In this document: one piece after another, positions 36,256-46,532 of the stretch | How the letters are laid out: every line of letters starts with the position of its first letter | Numbering within the stretch: position 1 is the first letter of the stretch | NCBI RefSeq assembly: GCF_035222485.1 | Contig: NC_085925.1 | Location: forward strand, 2,108,001 to 2,172,000 | From: Podospora pseudoanserina | Lineage: Eukaryota; Ascomycota; Sordariomycetes; Sordariales; Podosporaceae | Direction: 5' to 3' | Length of the DNA: 64,000 bases | The notes under the pieces: generated by a model | The model's input: only the letters and a program-made list of their open reading frames with translations | Databases searched by the model: none | What the model was told of the DNA's origin: nothing | Position numbers and translations under genes: made by a program

Positions 36256-37821
36256 TTAAACAGCCTCGCCAAGACAGGCGAGCAACAGCCTCTCATAATC
36301 ACCACTGGTTTCACCCCTGACTCTGCTAACGAGACTTCTGTGATATCTCTTCTCGTAGGCACCGCGCACGTTCTGCATGTGAGTGCGGTCCCAGTGATAT
36401 CTGATAATGCGGCTGGTCAAAAGGTGGTCCTTGGTCCCAGCGCCAGCCATAGCATCCTCAAGGAGCGCAGCATGATGCATGTACTTGTCGAGTCCCTGCC
36501 GAAGCTGGAAAAGAAGAGCATCTTCCATGTGTCCAGAGAATTCCTGCAATATTGACGTCAGTAAACAACCAAAAAAAAAAACAACAAAAACATATGGTAT
36601 GGCAAAATTTACCCTGCGAATAACATCCTCCAAACTCCTAGCATACTTCTGCTGGTACTCATACGCAATAGCCCGAATCTGGTTGTCGTTCCTCGTGCTC
36701 AAAATACTGCACACCTTCATCTCATCCGTCCCGACCTTGCCCTCGGTCGCATTGTAAAGGTCATTCACATCCCTATCAATCTCCATCTTCACCACCGGCG
36801 CCGAGTCCTCCGCCCTCGTCGCCCCCAGCACAATCATGAAATGCCTCTCCGTCTTCATGCTCAAATCACCCTTGACATCATCCTCAAGACGCCTTCTAAA
36901 CACGCGGTGATATTCACCCTTGATGGCGTTCATATCGGCGTTTGACCTGCCAAGCAAGACATCGTTCAGAACCGCCTCCTTTGTGCCAATACCAGCCATG
37001 GCATCGCGCAAAAGGTGGACATCGTGAAGGAGAGGGCCGCGGACGATGGAGATGAGGCCCGTCTCGAACCAACCGGAAACTTCACTCTTGATATCCTTTT
37101 CGAGATCGCGACGGTGGATTCGGCTGTAGGCGTCGCGGAGGGTGCGGATCTGGTGGGGATCCTTGTTGGCGAGGATGCGGATTAGAGCTCTTTCATCTGT
37201 GCCAAAGCCCTTCATGGCGGCCCGCAAGCCCTGAGCGTCGGCATCGGGGCTCCAAGCGATGATTTGAGGGGGGCCATAGCCTGGCGAGGCAGGTGTCGGG
37301 GGATATTGATGGCCGTACTGTGTGTACTGGGCAGGAGGTTGACCGTAAGCGCCTTGAGGTGGTGGGGGTTGACCGTATCCTTGCTGGGGAGGAGGAGCGC
37401 CGTAAGCACCTTGAGCAGGGTATTGGTGAGCCGGGGAGGGCGCGCCGTACGGTTGCGGAGGAGGAGCGCCGTACGGTTGGCCCGGGGGAGGAGCGCCGTA
37501 TGGTTGGGCAGGTGGAGGAGCACCGTATGGCTGGGCGGGTGGGGGAGCGCCGTATGGTTGTGGTGATGGCGCGCCATATGGCTGGGGCGAGGGGGCACCG
37601 TATGGTTGAGGGGGGGGAGGCTGTCCGTAGCTCTGGGGAGGGGGCTGTTGATAGTACTGGCCTTGAGGAGGAGGAGCGCCGTATTGCTGGCCGGGCGGTG
37701 GTTGCTGGTAGTAACCCCCTTGTTGCGGAGGGGGTTCTTGGTTTCGTGAGTAATGCGCCATGATGCTCTGGGAGTCAGTCTCGAACTTACGGCCGTACGG
37801 AGGGTATCCTGAGTAAGACAT
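36256..37821 (-). CDS. Annexin with proline-rich N-terminus
   Basis: Calcium-dependent phospholipid-binding protein acting at membranes. Two exons (37821-36613, 36543-36256) give 498 residues. The first 190 residues are a Pro/Gly/Tyr/Gln-rich extension with about eight tandem PYGAPPP/PYGAPSP units, as in other fungal and annexin-7/11-type proteins. Four annexin repeats follow, recognisable by MKGFGTDERALIRIL, MAGIGTKEAVLNDVL, GKVGTDEMKVCSIL and MAGAGTKDHLLTSRII, each with downstream basic helices. Type-II calcium-loop character (GXGTD/K) is best in repeats 1 and 3. The intron between repeats 3 and 4 (36544-36612) is 69 bases, has no in-frame stop and carries a run of eleven T on the coding strand. 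The start is the ATG opening MSYSGYPPYG, 38 codons inside a longer open frame. Confidence 0.94.
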   Translation of the reverse strand: MSYSGYPPYGRKFETDSQSIMAHYSRNQEPPPQQGGYYQQPPPGQQYGAPPPQGQYYQQPPPQSYGQPPPPQPYGAPSPQPYGAPSPQPYGAPPPAQPYGAPPPAQPYGAPPPGQPYGAPPPQPYGAPSPAHQYPAQGAYGAPPPQQGYGQPPPPQGAYGQPPAQYTQYGHQYPPTPASPGYGPPQIIAWSPDADAQGLRAAMKGFGTDERALIRILANKDPHQIRTLRDAYSRIHRRDLEKDIKSEVSGWFETGLISIVRGPLLHDVHLLRDAMAGIGTKEAVLNDVLLGRSNADMNAIKGEYHRVFRRRLEDDVKGDLSMKTERHFMIVLGATRAEDSAPVVKMEIDRDVNDLYNATEGKVGTDEMKVCSILSTRNDNQIRAIAYEYQQKYARSLEDVIRRVNFAIPYVFVVFFFGCLLTSILQEFSGHMEDALLFQLRQGLDKYMHHAALLEDAMAGAGTKDHLLTSRIIRYHWDRTHMQNVRGAYEKRYHRSLVSRVRGETSGDYERLLLACLGEAV

Positions 37822-39053
37822 TTGTCCTTGTTTGCAAATGCGCGAGATCTTTGTTGGCTCTGGCAAACAAGAAATGGATTCGTAGAGGGTAGCGGTTAGG
37901 TGGTTGGCAGCAGAGGAGCAGCCAAGAAGCAACAAATTTTCAAGGTGGATGCAAGTGGAAGGAAGGACAGGAACAGGAGAATGGTTGCTTACCCATGGTT
38001 ATATACTATATACTACATACCTATCTCCCAAACTAGATGTGACCTGCAGATCAATGGCCATCAGCGCGAGGCACCAGGCCCGGCTGCCTCTGAGCCTCTC
38101 TGCCCCTCACCCCGCATCGCACAGCCATGAACTGCTGAGAGCCTGCCTAGAACTATTGCGTCAATGTGTGGCTCAGCAGCAGCTTGCTGGTTGCCAAGCG
38201 GCTCAGCCCAACGAACATCTTCCCGAGCTTCGGCCACCATGTGGACGGCTATAAAGAAGCGCTGCCTCGCAATGCAATGTTAGCAGATTGTGCCCAATTG
38301 CTACTCCTCGCTCGCGTGGTCTGGACAGTGACAGCAAAAAGTGAAAATGTCCAACCTTGGAACTCTTGTCAGGGTTGCCCCTCCATCTGTACCCCGAGCG
38401 GCATCTGCGCCACACCCGAATCCCGTTTGTCACACTCAATACCAGCCTCCCCCAGGTGTCGTCGGCACCTCTCTCTCTCTCTCTCTCACACACACTCTCT
38501 CTCTTTCTCTCTCTCCCTCTCTCCAGTCTGACAATACTATTGTCTCGGTATGGAGTACAAAAGCAGCCCACATCTAAAACTAGTTTCACACAGTCAGTGA
38601 CAGTCTCTGCTCCTCGATAAGACTTTTCATCTCATCTTCTCTCTTCCTCCCCTGCCCATCAAAGGTGGCTGGGGGTGTGTGGTCGTGGAGGGGTACTTTA
38701 GCGCTCCCGAGCGGGCGGGTTAGGTGGGGCAATGCAGGGGTGGAGCTTCAACCTCCTCAATTTCCAAATCAAGCACTCCCCGTCGCCCAAAACACTTTCT
38801 CTTTCAGCACACAAGAGCCTGTGACTGCGACTGAAGCCAGCCATCTGAATTATCATGGCCTTTCCTCGACTAAATAATCCTGCACCATGAGTGCTTTCTC
38901 AGGTTTGTTCCGCTTCTCTCCTTCTCTACTGTCTGCCGTCCCTTGAAACGCATGCCTGTCTGCTGCAGCTTTCCAGCATCTCGCTCTGGCTGCTGTGCGC
39001 CTTGCCTTCGGCCATTTGCATCTTGACACATCAGACACATCAGTGCCTTCAAG
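37822..39053. other. Divergent intergenic region with CT-rich microsatellite
   Basis: Promoters of the annexin gene (minus) and the secreted protein gene (plus). A CT-rich simple repeat lies at 38469-38524. Nothing else supported. Confidence 0.6.
38469..38524. repeat. CT-rich microsatellite
   Basis: A CT run with short CA and CCCT interruptions, between the annexin and secreted-protein genes. Confidence 0.85.
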
Positions 39054-39806
39054 ATGCATTCCAACCGAGCAACTCTATTTCTTTCAGCATCCTACGTTCT
39101 CTTTCTTCCTTGTTTCTCTCTGCCGCTCCATGAGTCGCCGTTACAACAACCAGCAGCCCTAGCGCCCAGGGCGACCTATGCGGTAGTCAATATCGATGGA
39201 GGAGGTTCCGGCACGACTCCGGGTGGGTCTCCGGGAGGGTCCCCAGGAGGAGGGATCGGCGCTGGCAGCCCCGGCACTTCCGGCCCCGGTGGTTCAGGGG
39301 GCTCAGGGGGGTCCGGTACCGGCAATCAGCCCGCCCCGAACCCCGTGACCATCACCGTGGTACAGACGCCTCCTACCAAGACAGCTGTTCAAACAGTTTT
39401 TATGACGTCGCCCGCAGTCACAAATCGTATCACAGACACTGTCGTCGTGACGAAAACGGTTCAGATTGTCAATATCGAGCCCACATCCACGCCTGCAACT
39501 AGCACGGCTCACCCTCTCCCGACATCGTCGGCCCAACCAGTGGTACCCATCGAACCCTCACACTTGACGTCAACACTGGTGTCGATCTCGTCCTTTTTGA
39601 GCTCGTCAACAGCGACACCAACTTCAGTCCTACCCTCAACCACCGATGTCATAGTCGTCACTTCGATTGCTGCTGTCCCCGAACCAAGTTTGAACAGCAG
39701 CACGACATACGATGACGGAAAATGGCACACCACATATCCAGCTTGGAACGGGACCTTGGACCGCCGGTCCAATCGTTCTCGGTTCCGGCAACGGGCTGCC
39801 CCCTGA
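39054..39806 (+). CDS. Secreted Ser/Thr-rich protein, function unknown
   Basis: Single-exon frame of 250 residues. Residues 1-25 look like a signal peptide (hydrophobic ATLFLSASYVLFLPCFSL). A Gly/Ser-rich linker (about 45-85) with repeated GGS/PGGS units follows, then a long Ser/Thr/Val/Pro-rich region rich in TVVQT, TVVVTKTV and TSSAQP-type segments that would be heavily O-glycosylated. Near the C-terminus TTYDDGKWHTTYPAWNGT resembles the end motif of a common fungal extracellular/cell-wall protein group. No cysteines form a fold and no GPI signal is evident. The family resemblance and signal peptide support a real gene. A terminal intron or different end is possible, since the last residues (RRSNRSRFRQRAAP) look less natural. 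Confidence 0.55.
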   Translation: MHSNRATLFLSASYVLFLPCFSLPLHESPLQQPAALAPRATYAVVNIDGGGSGTTPGGSPGGSPGGGIGAGSPGTSGPGGSGGSGGSGTGNQPAPNPVTITVVQTPPTKTAVQTVFMTSPAVTNRITDTVVVTKTVQIVNIEPTSTPATSTAHPLPTSSAQPVVPIEPSHLTSTLVSISSFLSSSTATPTSVLPSTTDVIVVTSIAAVPEPSLNSSTTYDDGKWHTTYPAWNGTLDRRSNRSRFRQRAAP

Positions 39807-41780
39807 GCGCGGCATGTTTTTTGGCCAGCATGGCACCGATGCTGCACGAGAGGGCGTTTTTGACGGACACGGCGATGCTGTATGTTTTGATGAGCCACGA
39901 CGTAATGTATGAGGCACGCAATATATGAGAAGGATAAGGAGGCGGGGGGGGGGGTTGATCTTAGACTATCGTGAACCAAGAGCTGGAACACGTATGGCAG
40001 GCACGGCCAGGGGTAACTCTGCTTTCTTTTGGTCTTCGGCTGGAGTATCCGGTACGTCATGTCATGTAGGATAGCTGCGAGTTGATCGAGTCAGGACACG
40101 AAGAGAATGTTGATATTGCACCCAAGGTCGGCCGCTGCCTTATGCCTCATGCCTTAGCTTGTTGTTCCCCAGAACCCGGATGGTGGGTGGGGCCTTGACA
40201 GAAGACACGACGGCTCCAAGTCCGAATCACGTCAACTGCCGTCACGGCTTTTGATGGTTGGCGTGACTTGAAGCTTATCATCAGCCGCGGGACGCGGACG
40301 ACAAGAGCACGACATCACGACAGGTAGCGATAATAGGCGCCTTGGAGAGGCATCTCGATGACATGTCTCTCCATCTCGATGATAACCGTCGCTCAAGGGT
40401 GATGGTGTGTATCCAGACTCTCACGCTCGAGTAGCCGGTCGCCTGCCAAAACGGTTGCACGTGCATCTTGGTACTGCGTCGTTACTCGATTGCCTTGACT
40501 GCCACGATGATGCCTACGGCAATCTGCAGTCGAGGGTCATTCTTTCCCCAGCTTGACAGCTGTCACAACTTGATTTCCTGTACCATGCTGATGATGGGAG
40601 TCTCAGATATGTTTGCCTGAATGGCATGCGCGTTTTTCGAGAATGCCATCTGACGATACCACATATATATTTTAACGACGAGCGAAACACCTTAAAGGAG
40701 GATGACACCAGGGTAAAAACGCTGTCTGGCTGTGATACCTTGTCAACGGGCAACGCCATTTGAGTTCTGACAGTTATCATGCTTCCCATCACCGGTGCGA
40801 ACCAACCTCATCTCTGTGGTCAAGGACACCACGACGACCCTAGTGAGGGATCAGGTACATCCGGCAGAAGGATGGGACAGAACCGAATGTGAATTTGGGC
40901 GGGGGGCTTTGGGACGAAGGGGCGCAAAGAATACCATTGCGACCTGCTGTCCTCGCGACCTGCTGTCCCACTTCTTGGCTCGCAAAGCTTTTTCGGCCAC
41001 AGCCTCTCCCCTTGGCTCGTTGGCTTAGGTTTGCACCACTGAGGGCGTGTATCACCAACTCACAAAGGCAGAGCCTGCCATGCCAGGATTGGTACCGGCG
41101 GCCCATTGACACAAATCCGGGGAGGTACCTGGATAGGTCATCCTATGTACATACAGTTCGCGGCCAGTCCGATCACGGTGGTCTCGCACCATGTCTCTTT
41201 TTTTCCCGCTCATGGTCCGCACGAATGCGGCTCAGAAACCGTTGATTCAGTTCAACGTAACGACACGGGATATTTCCCCCCCTGTTGTTGTTGTTGTTGT
41301 CCCGGCAGGTTTAGACGAGTTTCCCTCTTTCCGATTTTCAAGGTTACGCTGCCACACACATCGACATTCACATGGAGATCCAACCAGACTCGGAGGTGGT
41401 CCCCAAACCCCCTGTGAGTCCTTTTGTTGTACCCGACTGGGGTTTGGTTTGGGGTTGCTGATTTTCGAGACAGGCGACAAGAGTTCAGGTACTTGTGCCT
41501 ACGAGATGGGTACAAGACTTTTGATCTACCTCGATTACCACACCGCCGCCTAGCCCGAAAAGGCGCCGACTCGCCCCAAGTGTCTGTCAGTCGCTGTCAG
41601 GCACATAGATATAAAGCATAAAAACAAGAGATCTCTCCTCCCTCCCTGATCTGATCTCGAGCAACAACCACCGCTTTCATCTCAAACACCACTTCAGCCT
41701 GAAGCCACAATATCAATACGGGACCCTTTGGTCTTACATCTTTGTCTATCACACACCTTCTTCTTACCTACCTTTTCAAC
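39807..41780. other. Intergenic region, 2 kb, upstream of the EFE-like gene
   Basis: No gene recognised on either strand; open frames are short and compositionally random. It contains a short GTT run at about 41282-41300 and the likely promoter with a TATA box at 41610. Confidence 0.55.
41610..41615 (+). promoter_or_regulatory. TATA box of the EFE-like gene
   Basis: TATAAA, about 170 bases upstream of the ATG and followed by a CT-rich stretch (about 41630-41660), the common arrangement before a fungal transcription start. Confidence 0.5.
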
Positions 41781-43266
41781 ATGAAGATCTCGGTCCGCAC
41801 CACGGGTCTTCCCCTCTGCCGGGCTGCTCTACCCGGCAGAGCCGTCAGAACAATGGCCACAGCCGCCGTTGCCGCCGCCACCCATGTCTCCTCAGGGTCG
41901 TCGTCACCCATGAGCATGCCACCACGCTTGTTCAACGTCCGAGCCGCGCAAAACGCCAGACTCCCTGTTCAACCTGCCTCACCCCCACGCCAGCCCACCA
42001 CCACCACCATCACCCCCCAAAGTCAAACCCACCCCCTCATGCCCCCGGGCTACATCGCCACAACTGCCACCCTCCCCACCTTCACCATCCCCAGCGTCAT
42101 CCTCCCCACCCCATCCCACCACCTCCTCGCAAAATCCATCATCTCGGCCTTCCGACGAGACGGCATAATTCAAATAGCCCAATCCCCTCTCCAACAACGC
42201 CTCTGCAAAGAAGCAATGGCAGCCTCAAAGAAGTTCTTTGCACTCCCGCCCGAGAAAAAGGCGGCTTGCGTGGATGAACGGTCGTATGGGGGTTACATCG
42301 CCTCCGGGGAAGAGGTCACCGACGGCATAGCCGACTACAGCGAGATATTCACCATCACCCGCGATTTCGCCAAGACTGACTCGAGGGTCAAGGCGGGGTG
42401 GCCTTGTCATGGACCTGTTCCCTGGCCTGAGAATGGGGGAATGAGGGAGACGATGATGAGGTATAAGACCGAGCTAGGGGAGGAAGGGAAGAGGTTGGTG
42501 AGGTTGGTGGAGATGGGGTTGGGGCTTGAGGAGGGGGAGCTGGGGCGCTGGATTGGTGATGATGGGAAACAGGGGGAGGGGGGGTGGCATCACGCACGGG
42601 TCTTGCGGTTTCCTCCCCGGAACAAGACTAATGGGAAAGGGAAGGAGGGGAGGGGGATTGGCTCGCACACGGATTATGGGCTGCTGGTTATCTCGGCGCA
42701 GGATGAGGTTGGGGGGTTGTTTATTCGGCGGCCGAGTCGGGAGGAGAGGTTTGCGAATTGGGAGGAGAGTGCTGCGGGCTTGAGGGAGGAGGAGGAGGGG
42801 TGGGTTTTTGTCCCGCCTGTTGGGGGGACGCATACGGTTATTCTTGGTGAGTTTTTTTTTTTTTTTTGACTCCTTCTACAACCTGGAGGATGATTGGACT
42901 AATGAGGGGAAAATAGGGGATATGATGCAGTACTTGACGAGAAACTACCTCACCGCAACGCCTCACAAGGTCGGCCTGAACACACGAGAGAGGTTCGCGT
43001 TTGCGTATTTTCACGAGCCGAGCTTTCAGGCTGTGTTGAAGCCCCTGAATGGTGGTGTCATCCCAACAGACCTAGACGACAGCAGAAAAAAAGACAAGGG
43101 GGTGCACTACGGGACGCATTTCACGAATATGTTTATCAGGAATTATCCCGAGAGGATCACGACGAAGAGGTTGCTGGCCGAGGGGCGGTATGGGTTGTTG
43201 GAGAGGCCTGAGTTGAGGACTATTGGGGCGGTTCCTACTACCACCACTGTCGAGAAGTCGGTATGA
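41781..43266 (+). CDS. 2-oxoglutarate/Fe(II) oxygenase, ethylene-forming-enzyme type
   Basis: Two exons (41781-42846, 42917-43266) give 471 residues. From about residue 100 the protein follows the Pseudomonas ethylene-forming enzyme (EFE) almost motif by motif: AMAASKKFF, GYIASGEEVTDG, RVKAGWPCHGPVPWP, GWHHARVLRFPP, GIGSHTDYGLLVISAQDEVG, TPHKVGLNTRERFAFAYFHEP and HFTNMFIRNYPERITTKR. EFE makes ethylene from 2-oxoglutarate and also hydroxylates arginine to release guanidine. Metal ligands H296, D298 and H372 and the 2-oxoglutarate arginine R381 are present. Arginine-contact residues of EFE, as I recall them, are kept (E178, T180, R273, Y299, R430), except a Cys replaced by N431. The N-terminal 95 residues are an extra, Arg/Ser/Ala-rich extension that resembles a mitochondrial presequence; an internal ATG at residue 25 could give a shorter form. 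Confidence 0.9.
42852..42867. repeat. Poly(T) tract inside the EFE-like intron
   Basis: Sixteen T bases three bases after the GTGAGT donor of the only intron of the EFE-like gene, an unusual place because polypyrimidine tracts normally lie near the acceptor. Confidence 0.85.
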
Positions 43267-44207
43267 CTCGGAGATGATGAGTTGTCAAAGAGGTGGTGGC
43301 GTTGGGGTGATGGTGCGTCATGCTTGTCTTGGATACAGCAGCAGGTGGGGTGATATCGGAGTCTGGGGTGGTGGTCAGGGGGTCAGGGGTGAGGGAGTAG
43401 TGCATGTACATCATATTGTTTTTTGGGAGTTTGGTGGGGAGTTGACGTGGTACGATAGCTTGATTTGGATATGTGGGTTTGGAGTCCTGGGTATCTGCTT
43501 TTGGTAGTATTTCTTTGGTTGGTAAAGGGGCGGGAGCAAAACCTGGAGTTTATTTTGTTTTTTTGTCTATTTTTCTTTAATGTAGTTTTCTTTTGCAGAT
43601 ATTTTACGATACCTAAGTAATCATCATCTTACCTATCTATTATCATCTTCAATCCCACCCGGTCAAAGATCTTTGATTTGACTGTCTTGTTGTTCGTTGA
43701 CATTACTGAGTTTGATGTCTAAGGCTGGACAGCAAAAAGAGATCCACAATTATTGGAATGTTACCAGGTTGGCCTTGGATGGTGACAACTTGACGGCCGT
43801 TTCGGAAGGAGTTTCCCTTCTCAAACCCCGAGCATTTACCTTTCGGATTCAGGTTGCCGGATCTGCTTACCTACCTTAACTTGGCTGGCCAAAAATTCAA
43901 GACATCCAGACTACGTTGGCTTAAGCACTGAGACATTGGTGTGGTGGTGCAGCAGCAGGAGCGTTACATCAAACGCACGCAACTGTCCGGCTGCTGTGCA
44001 TCTGAAATGTCTGAGATTGGATATTGGTTTTGGCGTTGGGATCCACGGGTGGTGTTGGGTCAGGTAAGTTGAGATCTGAGATTGTTGCGATGAGAGTCAG
44101 GTTTTGAGATGGGCGATCACATATTGGTTTCAGATCTGAGGACGGGAGGGGGGTGGCTTGCGTGGTTGACTGAGGGTGGGAGGTTGGGTTGTTTGAGGCG
44201 GTGAGTT
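43267..44207. other. Intergenic region, no gene
   Basis: Between the EFE-like stop (plus) and a predicted small minus-strand gene. Nothing recognised. Confidence 0.5.
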
Positions 44208-44824
44208 TCATGTCTGGGCTTGATTGAGGGTATCAGTTTGACAATCATGTGGCTTGATATTGAAAGGAAGTGAAAATCGTTGAACAGCCACATCGGTAGT
44301 TTTCTGGGACCACACGTTGTCATTATCAAACTTGACCGCAAATCCAACTTGTCCTGGATGCTTGGAAAGGTGAGTACCAACTCGAGATTTCAAATGTTCA
44401 ACAACCCACCTCCACCCACACCCCCTTCCCACACCCTCCATTTAACCGTTACGTCCGTTGACAACACACAGACATAACACATTGGAACTCCCAGAGACAC
44501 CTAACCCATCCCCTTACCTCCCACAACATCACCACCCAGCCCGGGCACATCGGACATGAAAGCGGTAAGCTTGCCCCCGTCACCATCCATGTACAGCTCA
44601 AACTGATCCCCTTCCCAGTCGTCCATAACCGGTCCCGACCAGTCAACTACCGATCCGAAACCCCTCAACCAAGCCTCCTTAAACCCGTTAAACACGCAAT
44701 CCAACCTGAAACCATTTGCCCATCTTTGCGGGGAAACCTCACCTATTTTGGGATGATCCTTGGGCCCACCATCAGATCTAAGACATTGGGCGCGCTGATA
44801 TGACCTGTCGGAGTCGGACCGCAT
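44208..44824 (-). CDS. Predicted small protein, unknown function
   Basis: Not recognised. Two exons (44824-44518 and 44353-44208) would give 150 residues: a good GTAAGG donor and a CATCCAG acceptor join in frame. The predicted protein has protein-like composition around the junction (DWSGPVMDDWEGDQFELYMD, then QVGFAVKFDNDNVWSQ), with several Trp and acidic residues, no signal peptide and no known motif. The ATG directly follows a CAG acceptor-like site (ACCATCAG), so either a 5'-leader intron ends there or an upstream coding exon is missing. An alternative is that the region is non-coding and the splice signals are chance. Confidence 0.4.
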
Positions 44825-46121
44825 CTGATGGTTGTGGGAGTCGGGTAGTTGCGGGGAAAGGAGATCGGGGTTACCTGCTTTTGGCTGATATAAGGTAAGA
44901 TGAGGTGTACAAAGAGTGATAGCCGAGTTGGGGGTTGTGGAACGAGAGAAAAAGGTTGGAGTAGCAGGTTACTAGCCTTGTATCAGGGCTTTTTGATCTA
45001 GGCCAGAGGTTGAAAGACATTGTGATGTTGGGGACTTTGGAGGAGATTGCGGTTGGTGATGGTAGGATGCCTATCTTTGATTCTGATTTGAATGCACGAA
45101 TGCTCTTGCCTGATCATCGGCCCTTGATGGTCGCTCCTGCCTACTGAATAGATTGATATGTGGTTTCCTTGGTGTTGATAAGATTTCAAGGAAGGTGCAG
45201 AGGTGTGGGTCAGGTCATCAAGTGATGGGTTTAGCTGGAATTCACTGAAAGCAGGGCCATCATCAAAAAATACCCTGCTCTCGCCCATAGAAAGGATGGC
45301 AATGCACCCCATAAGAGGCTCCTTGGATTTGGCAAATTCTTAGTCAACACACTCCCATGGACTGGTATTGTTGTTACAGTCATTAAAGTCCTTGGGTGTC
45401 GGGGCTTAGGGATGTTTGAAATTGTGACTCTTCGCATAGACGAGCTCTGGTATATTGAAGAGACGCAAAGGGAGTAAAAGCTGCGAGTGAACTGGTTAGG
45501 GGAGAAACGTGACTTTTTCGTGTTGTTAGAATGAAAGCCTACTATTGCCTGTACCTTTAAATTCCAGGTTTTGATGAGATACTACCAGGTACCTCCCTGA
45601 TTAGGGTTGTTCAAGTCCAGAGGAACTAGAGGGGTGGCTTGAAAGGCCTGTTGCCATATTCACCTAATAGACAAGAAGCTGCTGACACTGGTCTCGAGGA
45701 GATTTGGGGGTTTGGCCTTGGGGTTGGTGCCAAACTCTAGATGAATAGTGTCGCATAAAAGCCAGAGCACTGGCCTCTGATGATGTCATTAGAGTTTAAG
45801 AACTTTAACAACTCTTATCAATTGTGTTCTGCTAATAGGGTACCTTATTCTTCCGATCAACATTGAAGACCGGCAAGCCAAAAATGCAGTGTGCTTTCAC
45901 ATCCAGAGATGCCGGCGCCGGGCCATTTAGACACACATCTGTGCCCCCCCCCCCTTGAAAAGCTCCGCTCCGAACAGCCAGCTGTTCTCTTCCAAAAAGT
46001 TCAAAACAGAAACAAGGTTCCCGCCAAAATGGTCCACACTCCCTTCGTCTATCACAAGCCGTCTCGCTGATTGCCCTCCAACAGTGCCTCCTCCTGAACC
46101 TATCTCTCCTGCTCCAACCGC
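44825..46121. other. Intergenic region, 1.3 kb, no gene
   Basis: Short minus-strand frames at 44998-45312 and 45231-45437 overlap in different frames and look random. Possibly the leader of the predicted 44.2-44.8 kb gene. Confidence 0.45.
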
Positions 46122-46532
46122 CTACATCATCCTTGCCATCGTCACTTGATGCCCCGAATACCGCCCCAAACTCTCTTGCTTCCGCCTACTCCCGGATATC
46201 TCGTACTCCGATCCCAATCGCCCCTCACACCACTGCTTCAATGTTTTCTTGCACCGCTTTGTGATATCCTTGGCATTTTTCAAAGCCTCTTCGGCTAAGT
46301 CCATGTCCTCTTTTGCATCATTCATGGCCCATTCCGCATCCAGCTCCTCCTTGCAGGCCGTGAGTTCCTTGCCGTCCAAGTCTGCTTGTTCCTTTGCTGA
46401 AACACCTCTTTCTCTGGCTTTTTTGCGGCGTTCTTTGCCTATTTCGTGGGCCTTTCTCTTGGTTTCAAAATCTTCTTTGCATTTCTCGTGGTGTTCAACT
46501 GCTTCGTCCTAGTCCTCTTGGAAGTTGGTCAT
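46122..46532 (-). pseudogene. Coiled-coil protein gene with an early in-frame stop
   Basis: On the minus strand an ATG at 46532 in a good context (CACAATGACC), preceded by a CA-rich leader, opens a frame MTNFQED that meets TAG at codon 8 (46511-46509). The same frame then stays open for 128 codons to the stop at 46122. The downstream protein is highly charged (KCKEDFETKRKAHEIGKERR; DAKEDMDLAEEALKNAKDIT) and would form a Lys/Glu coiled coil. The long protein-like frame behind a single stop suggests a recently disabled gene or a sequencing error. The first in-frame ATG after the stop lies about 55 codons on. No family is recognised. A gene starting elsewhere by splicing around the stop cannot be excluded, but I see no donor/acceptor pair for it. 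Confidence 0.5.
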
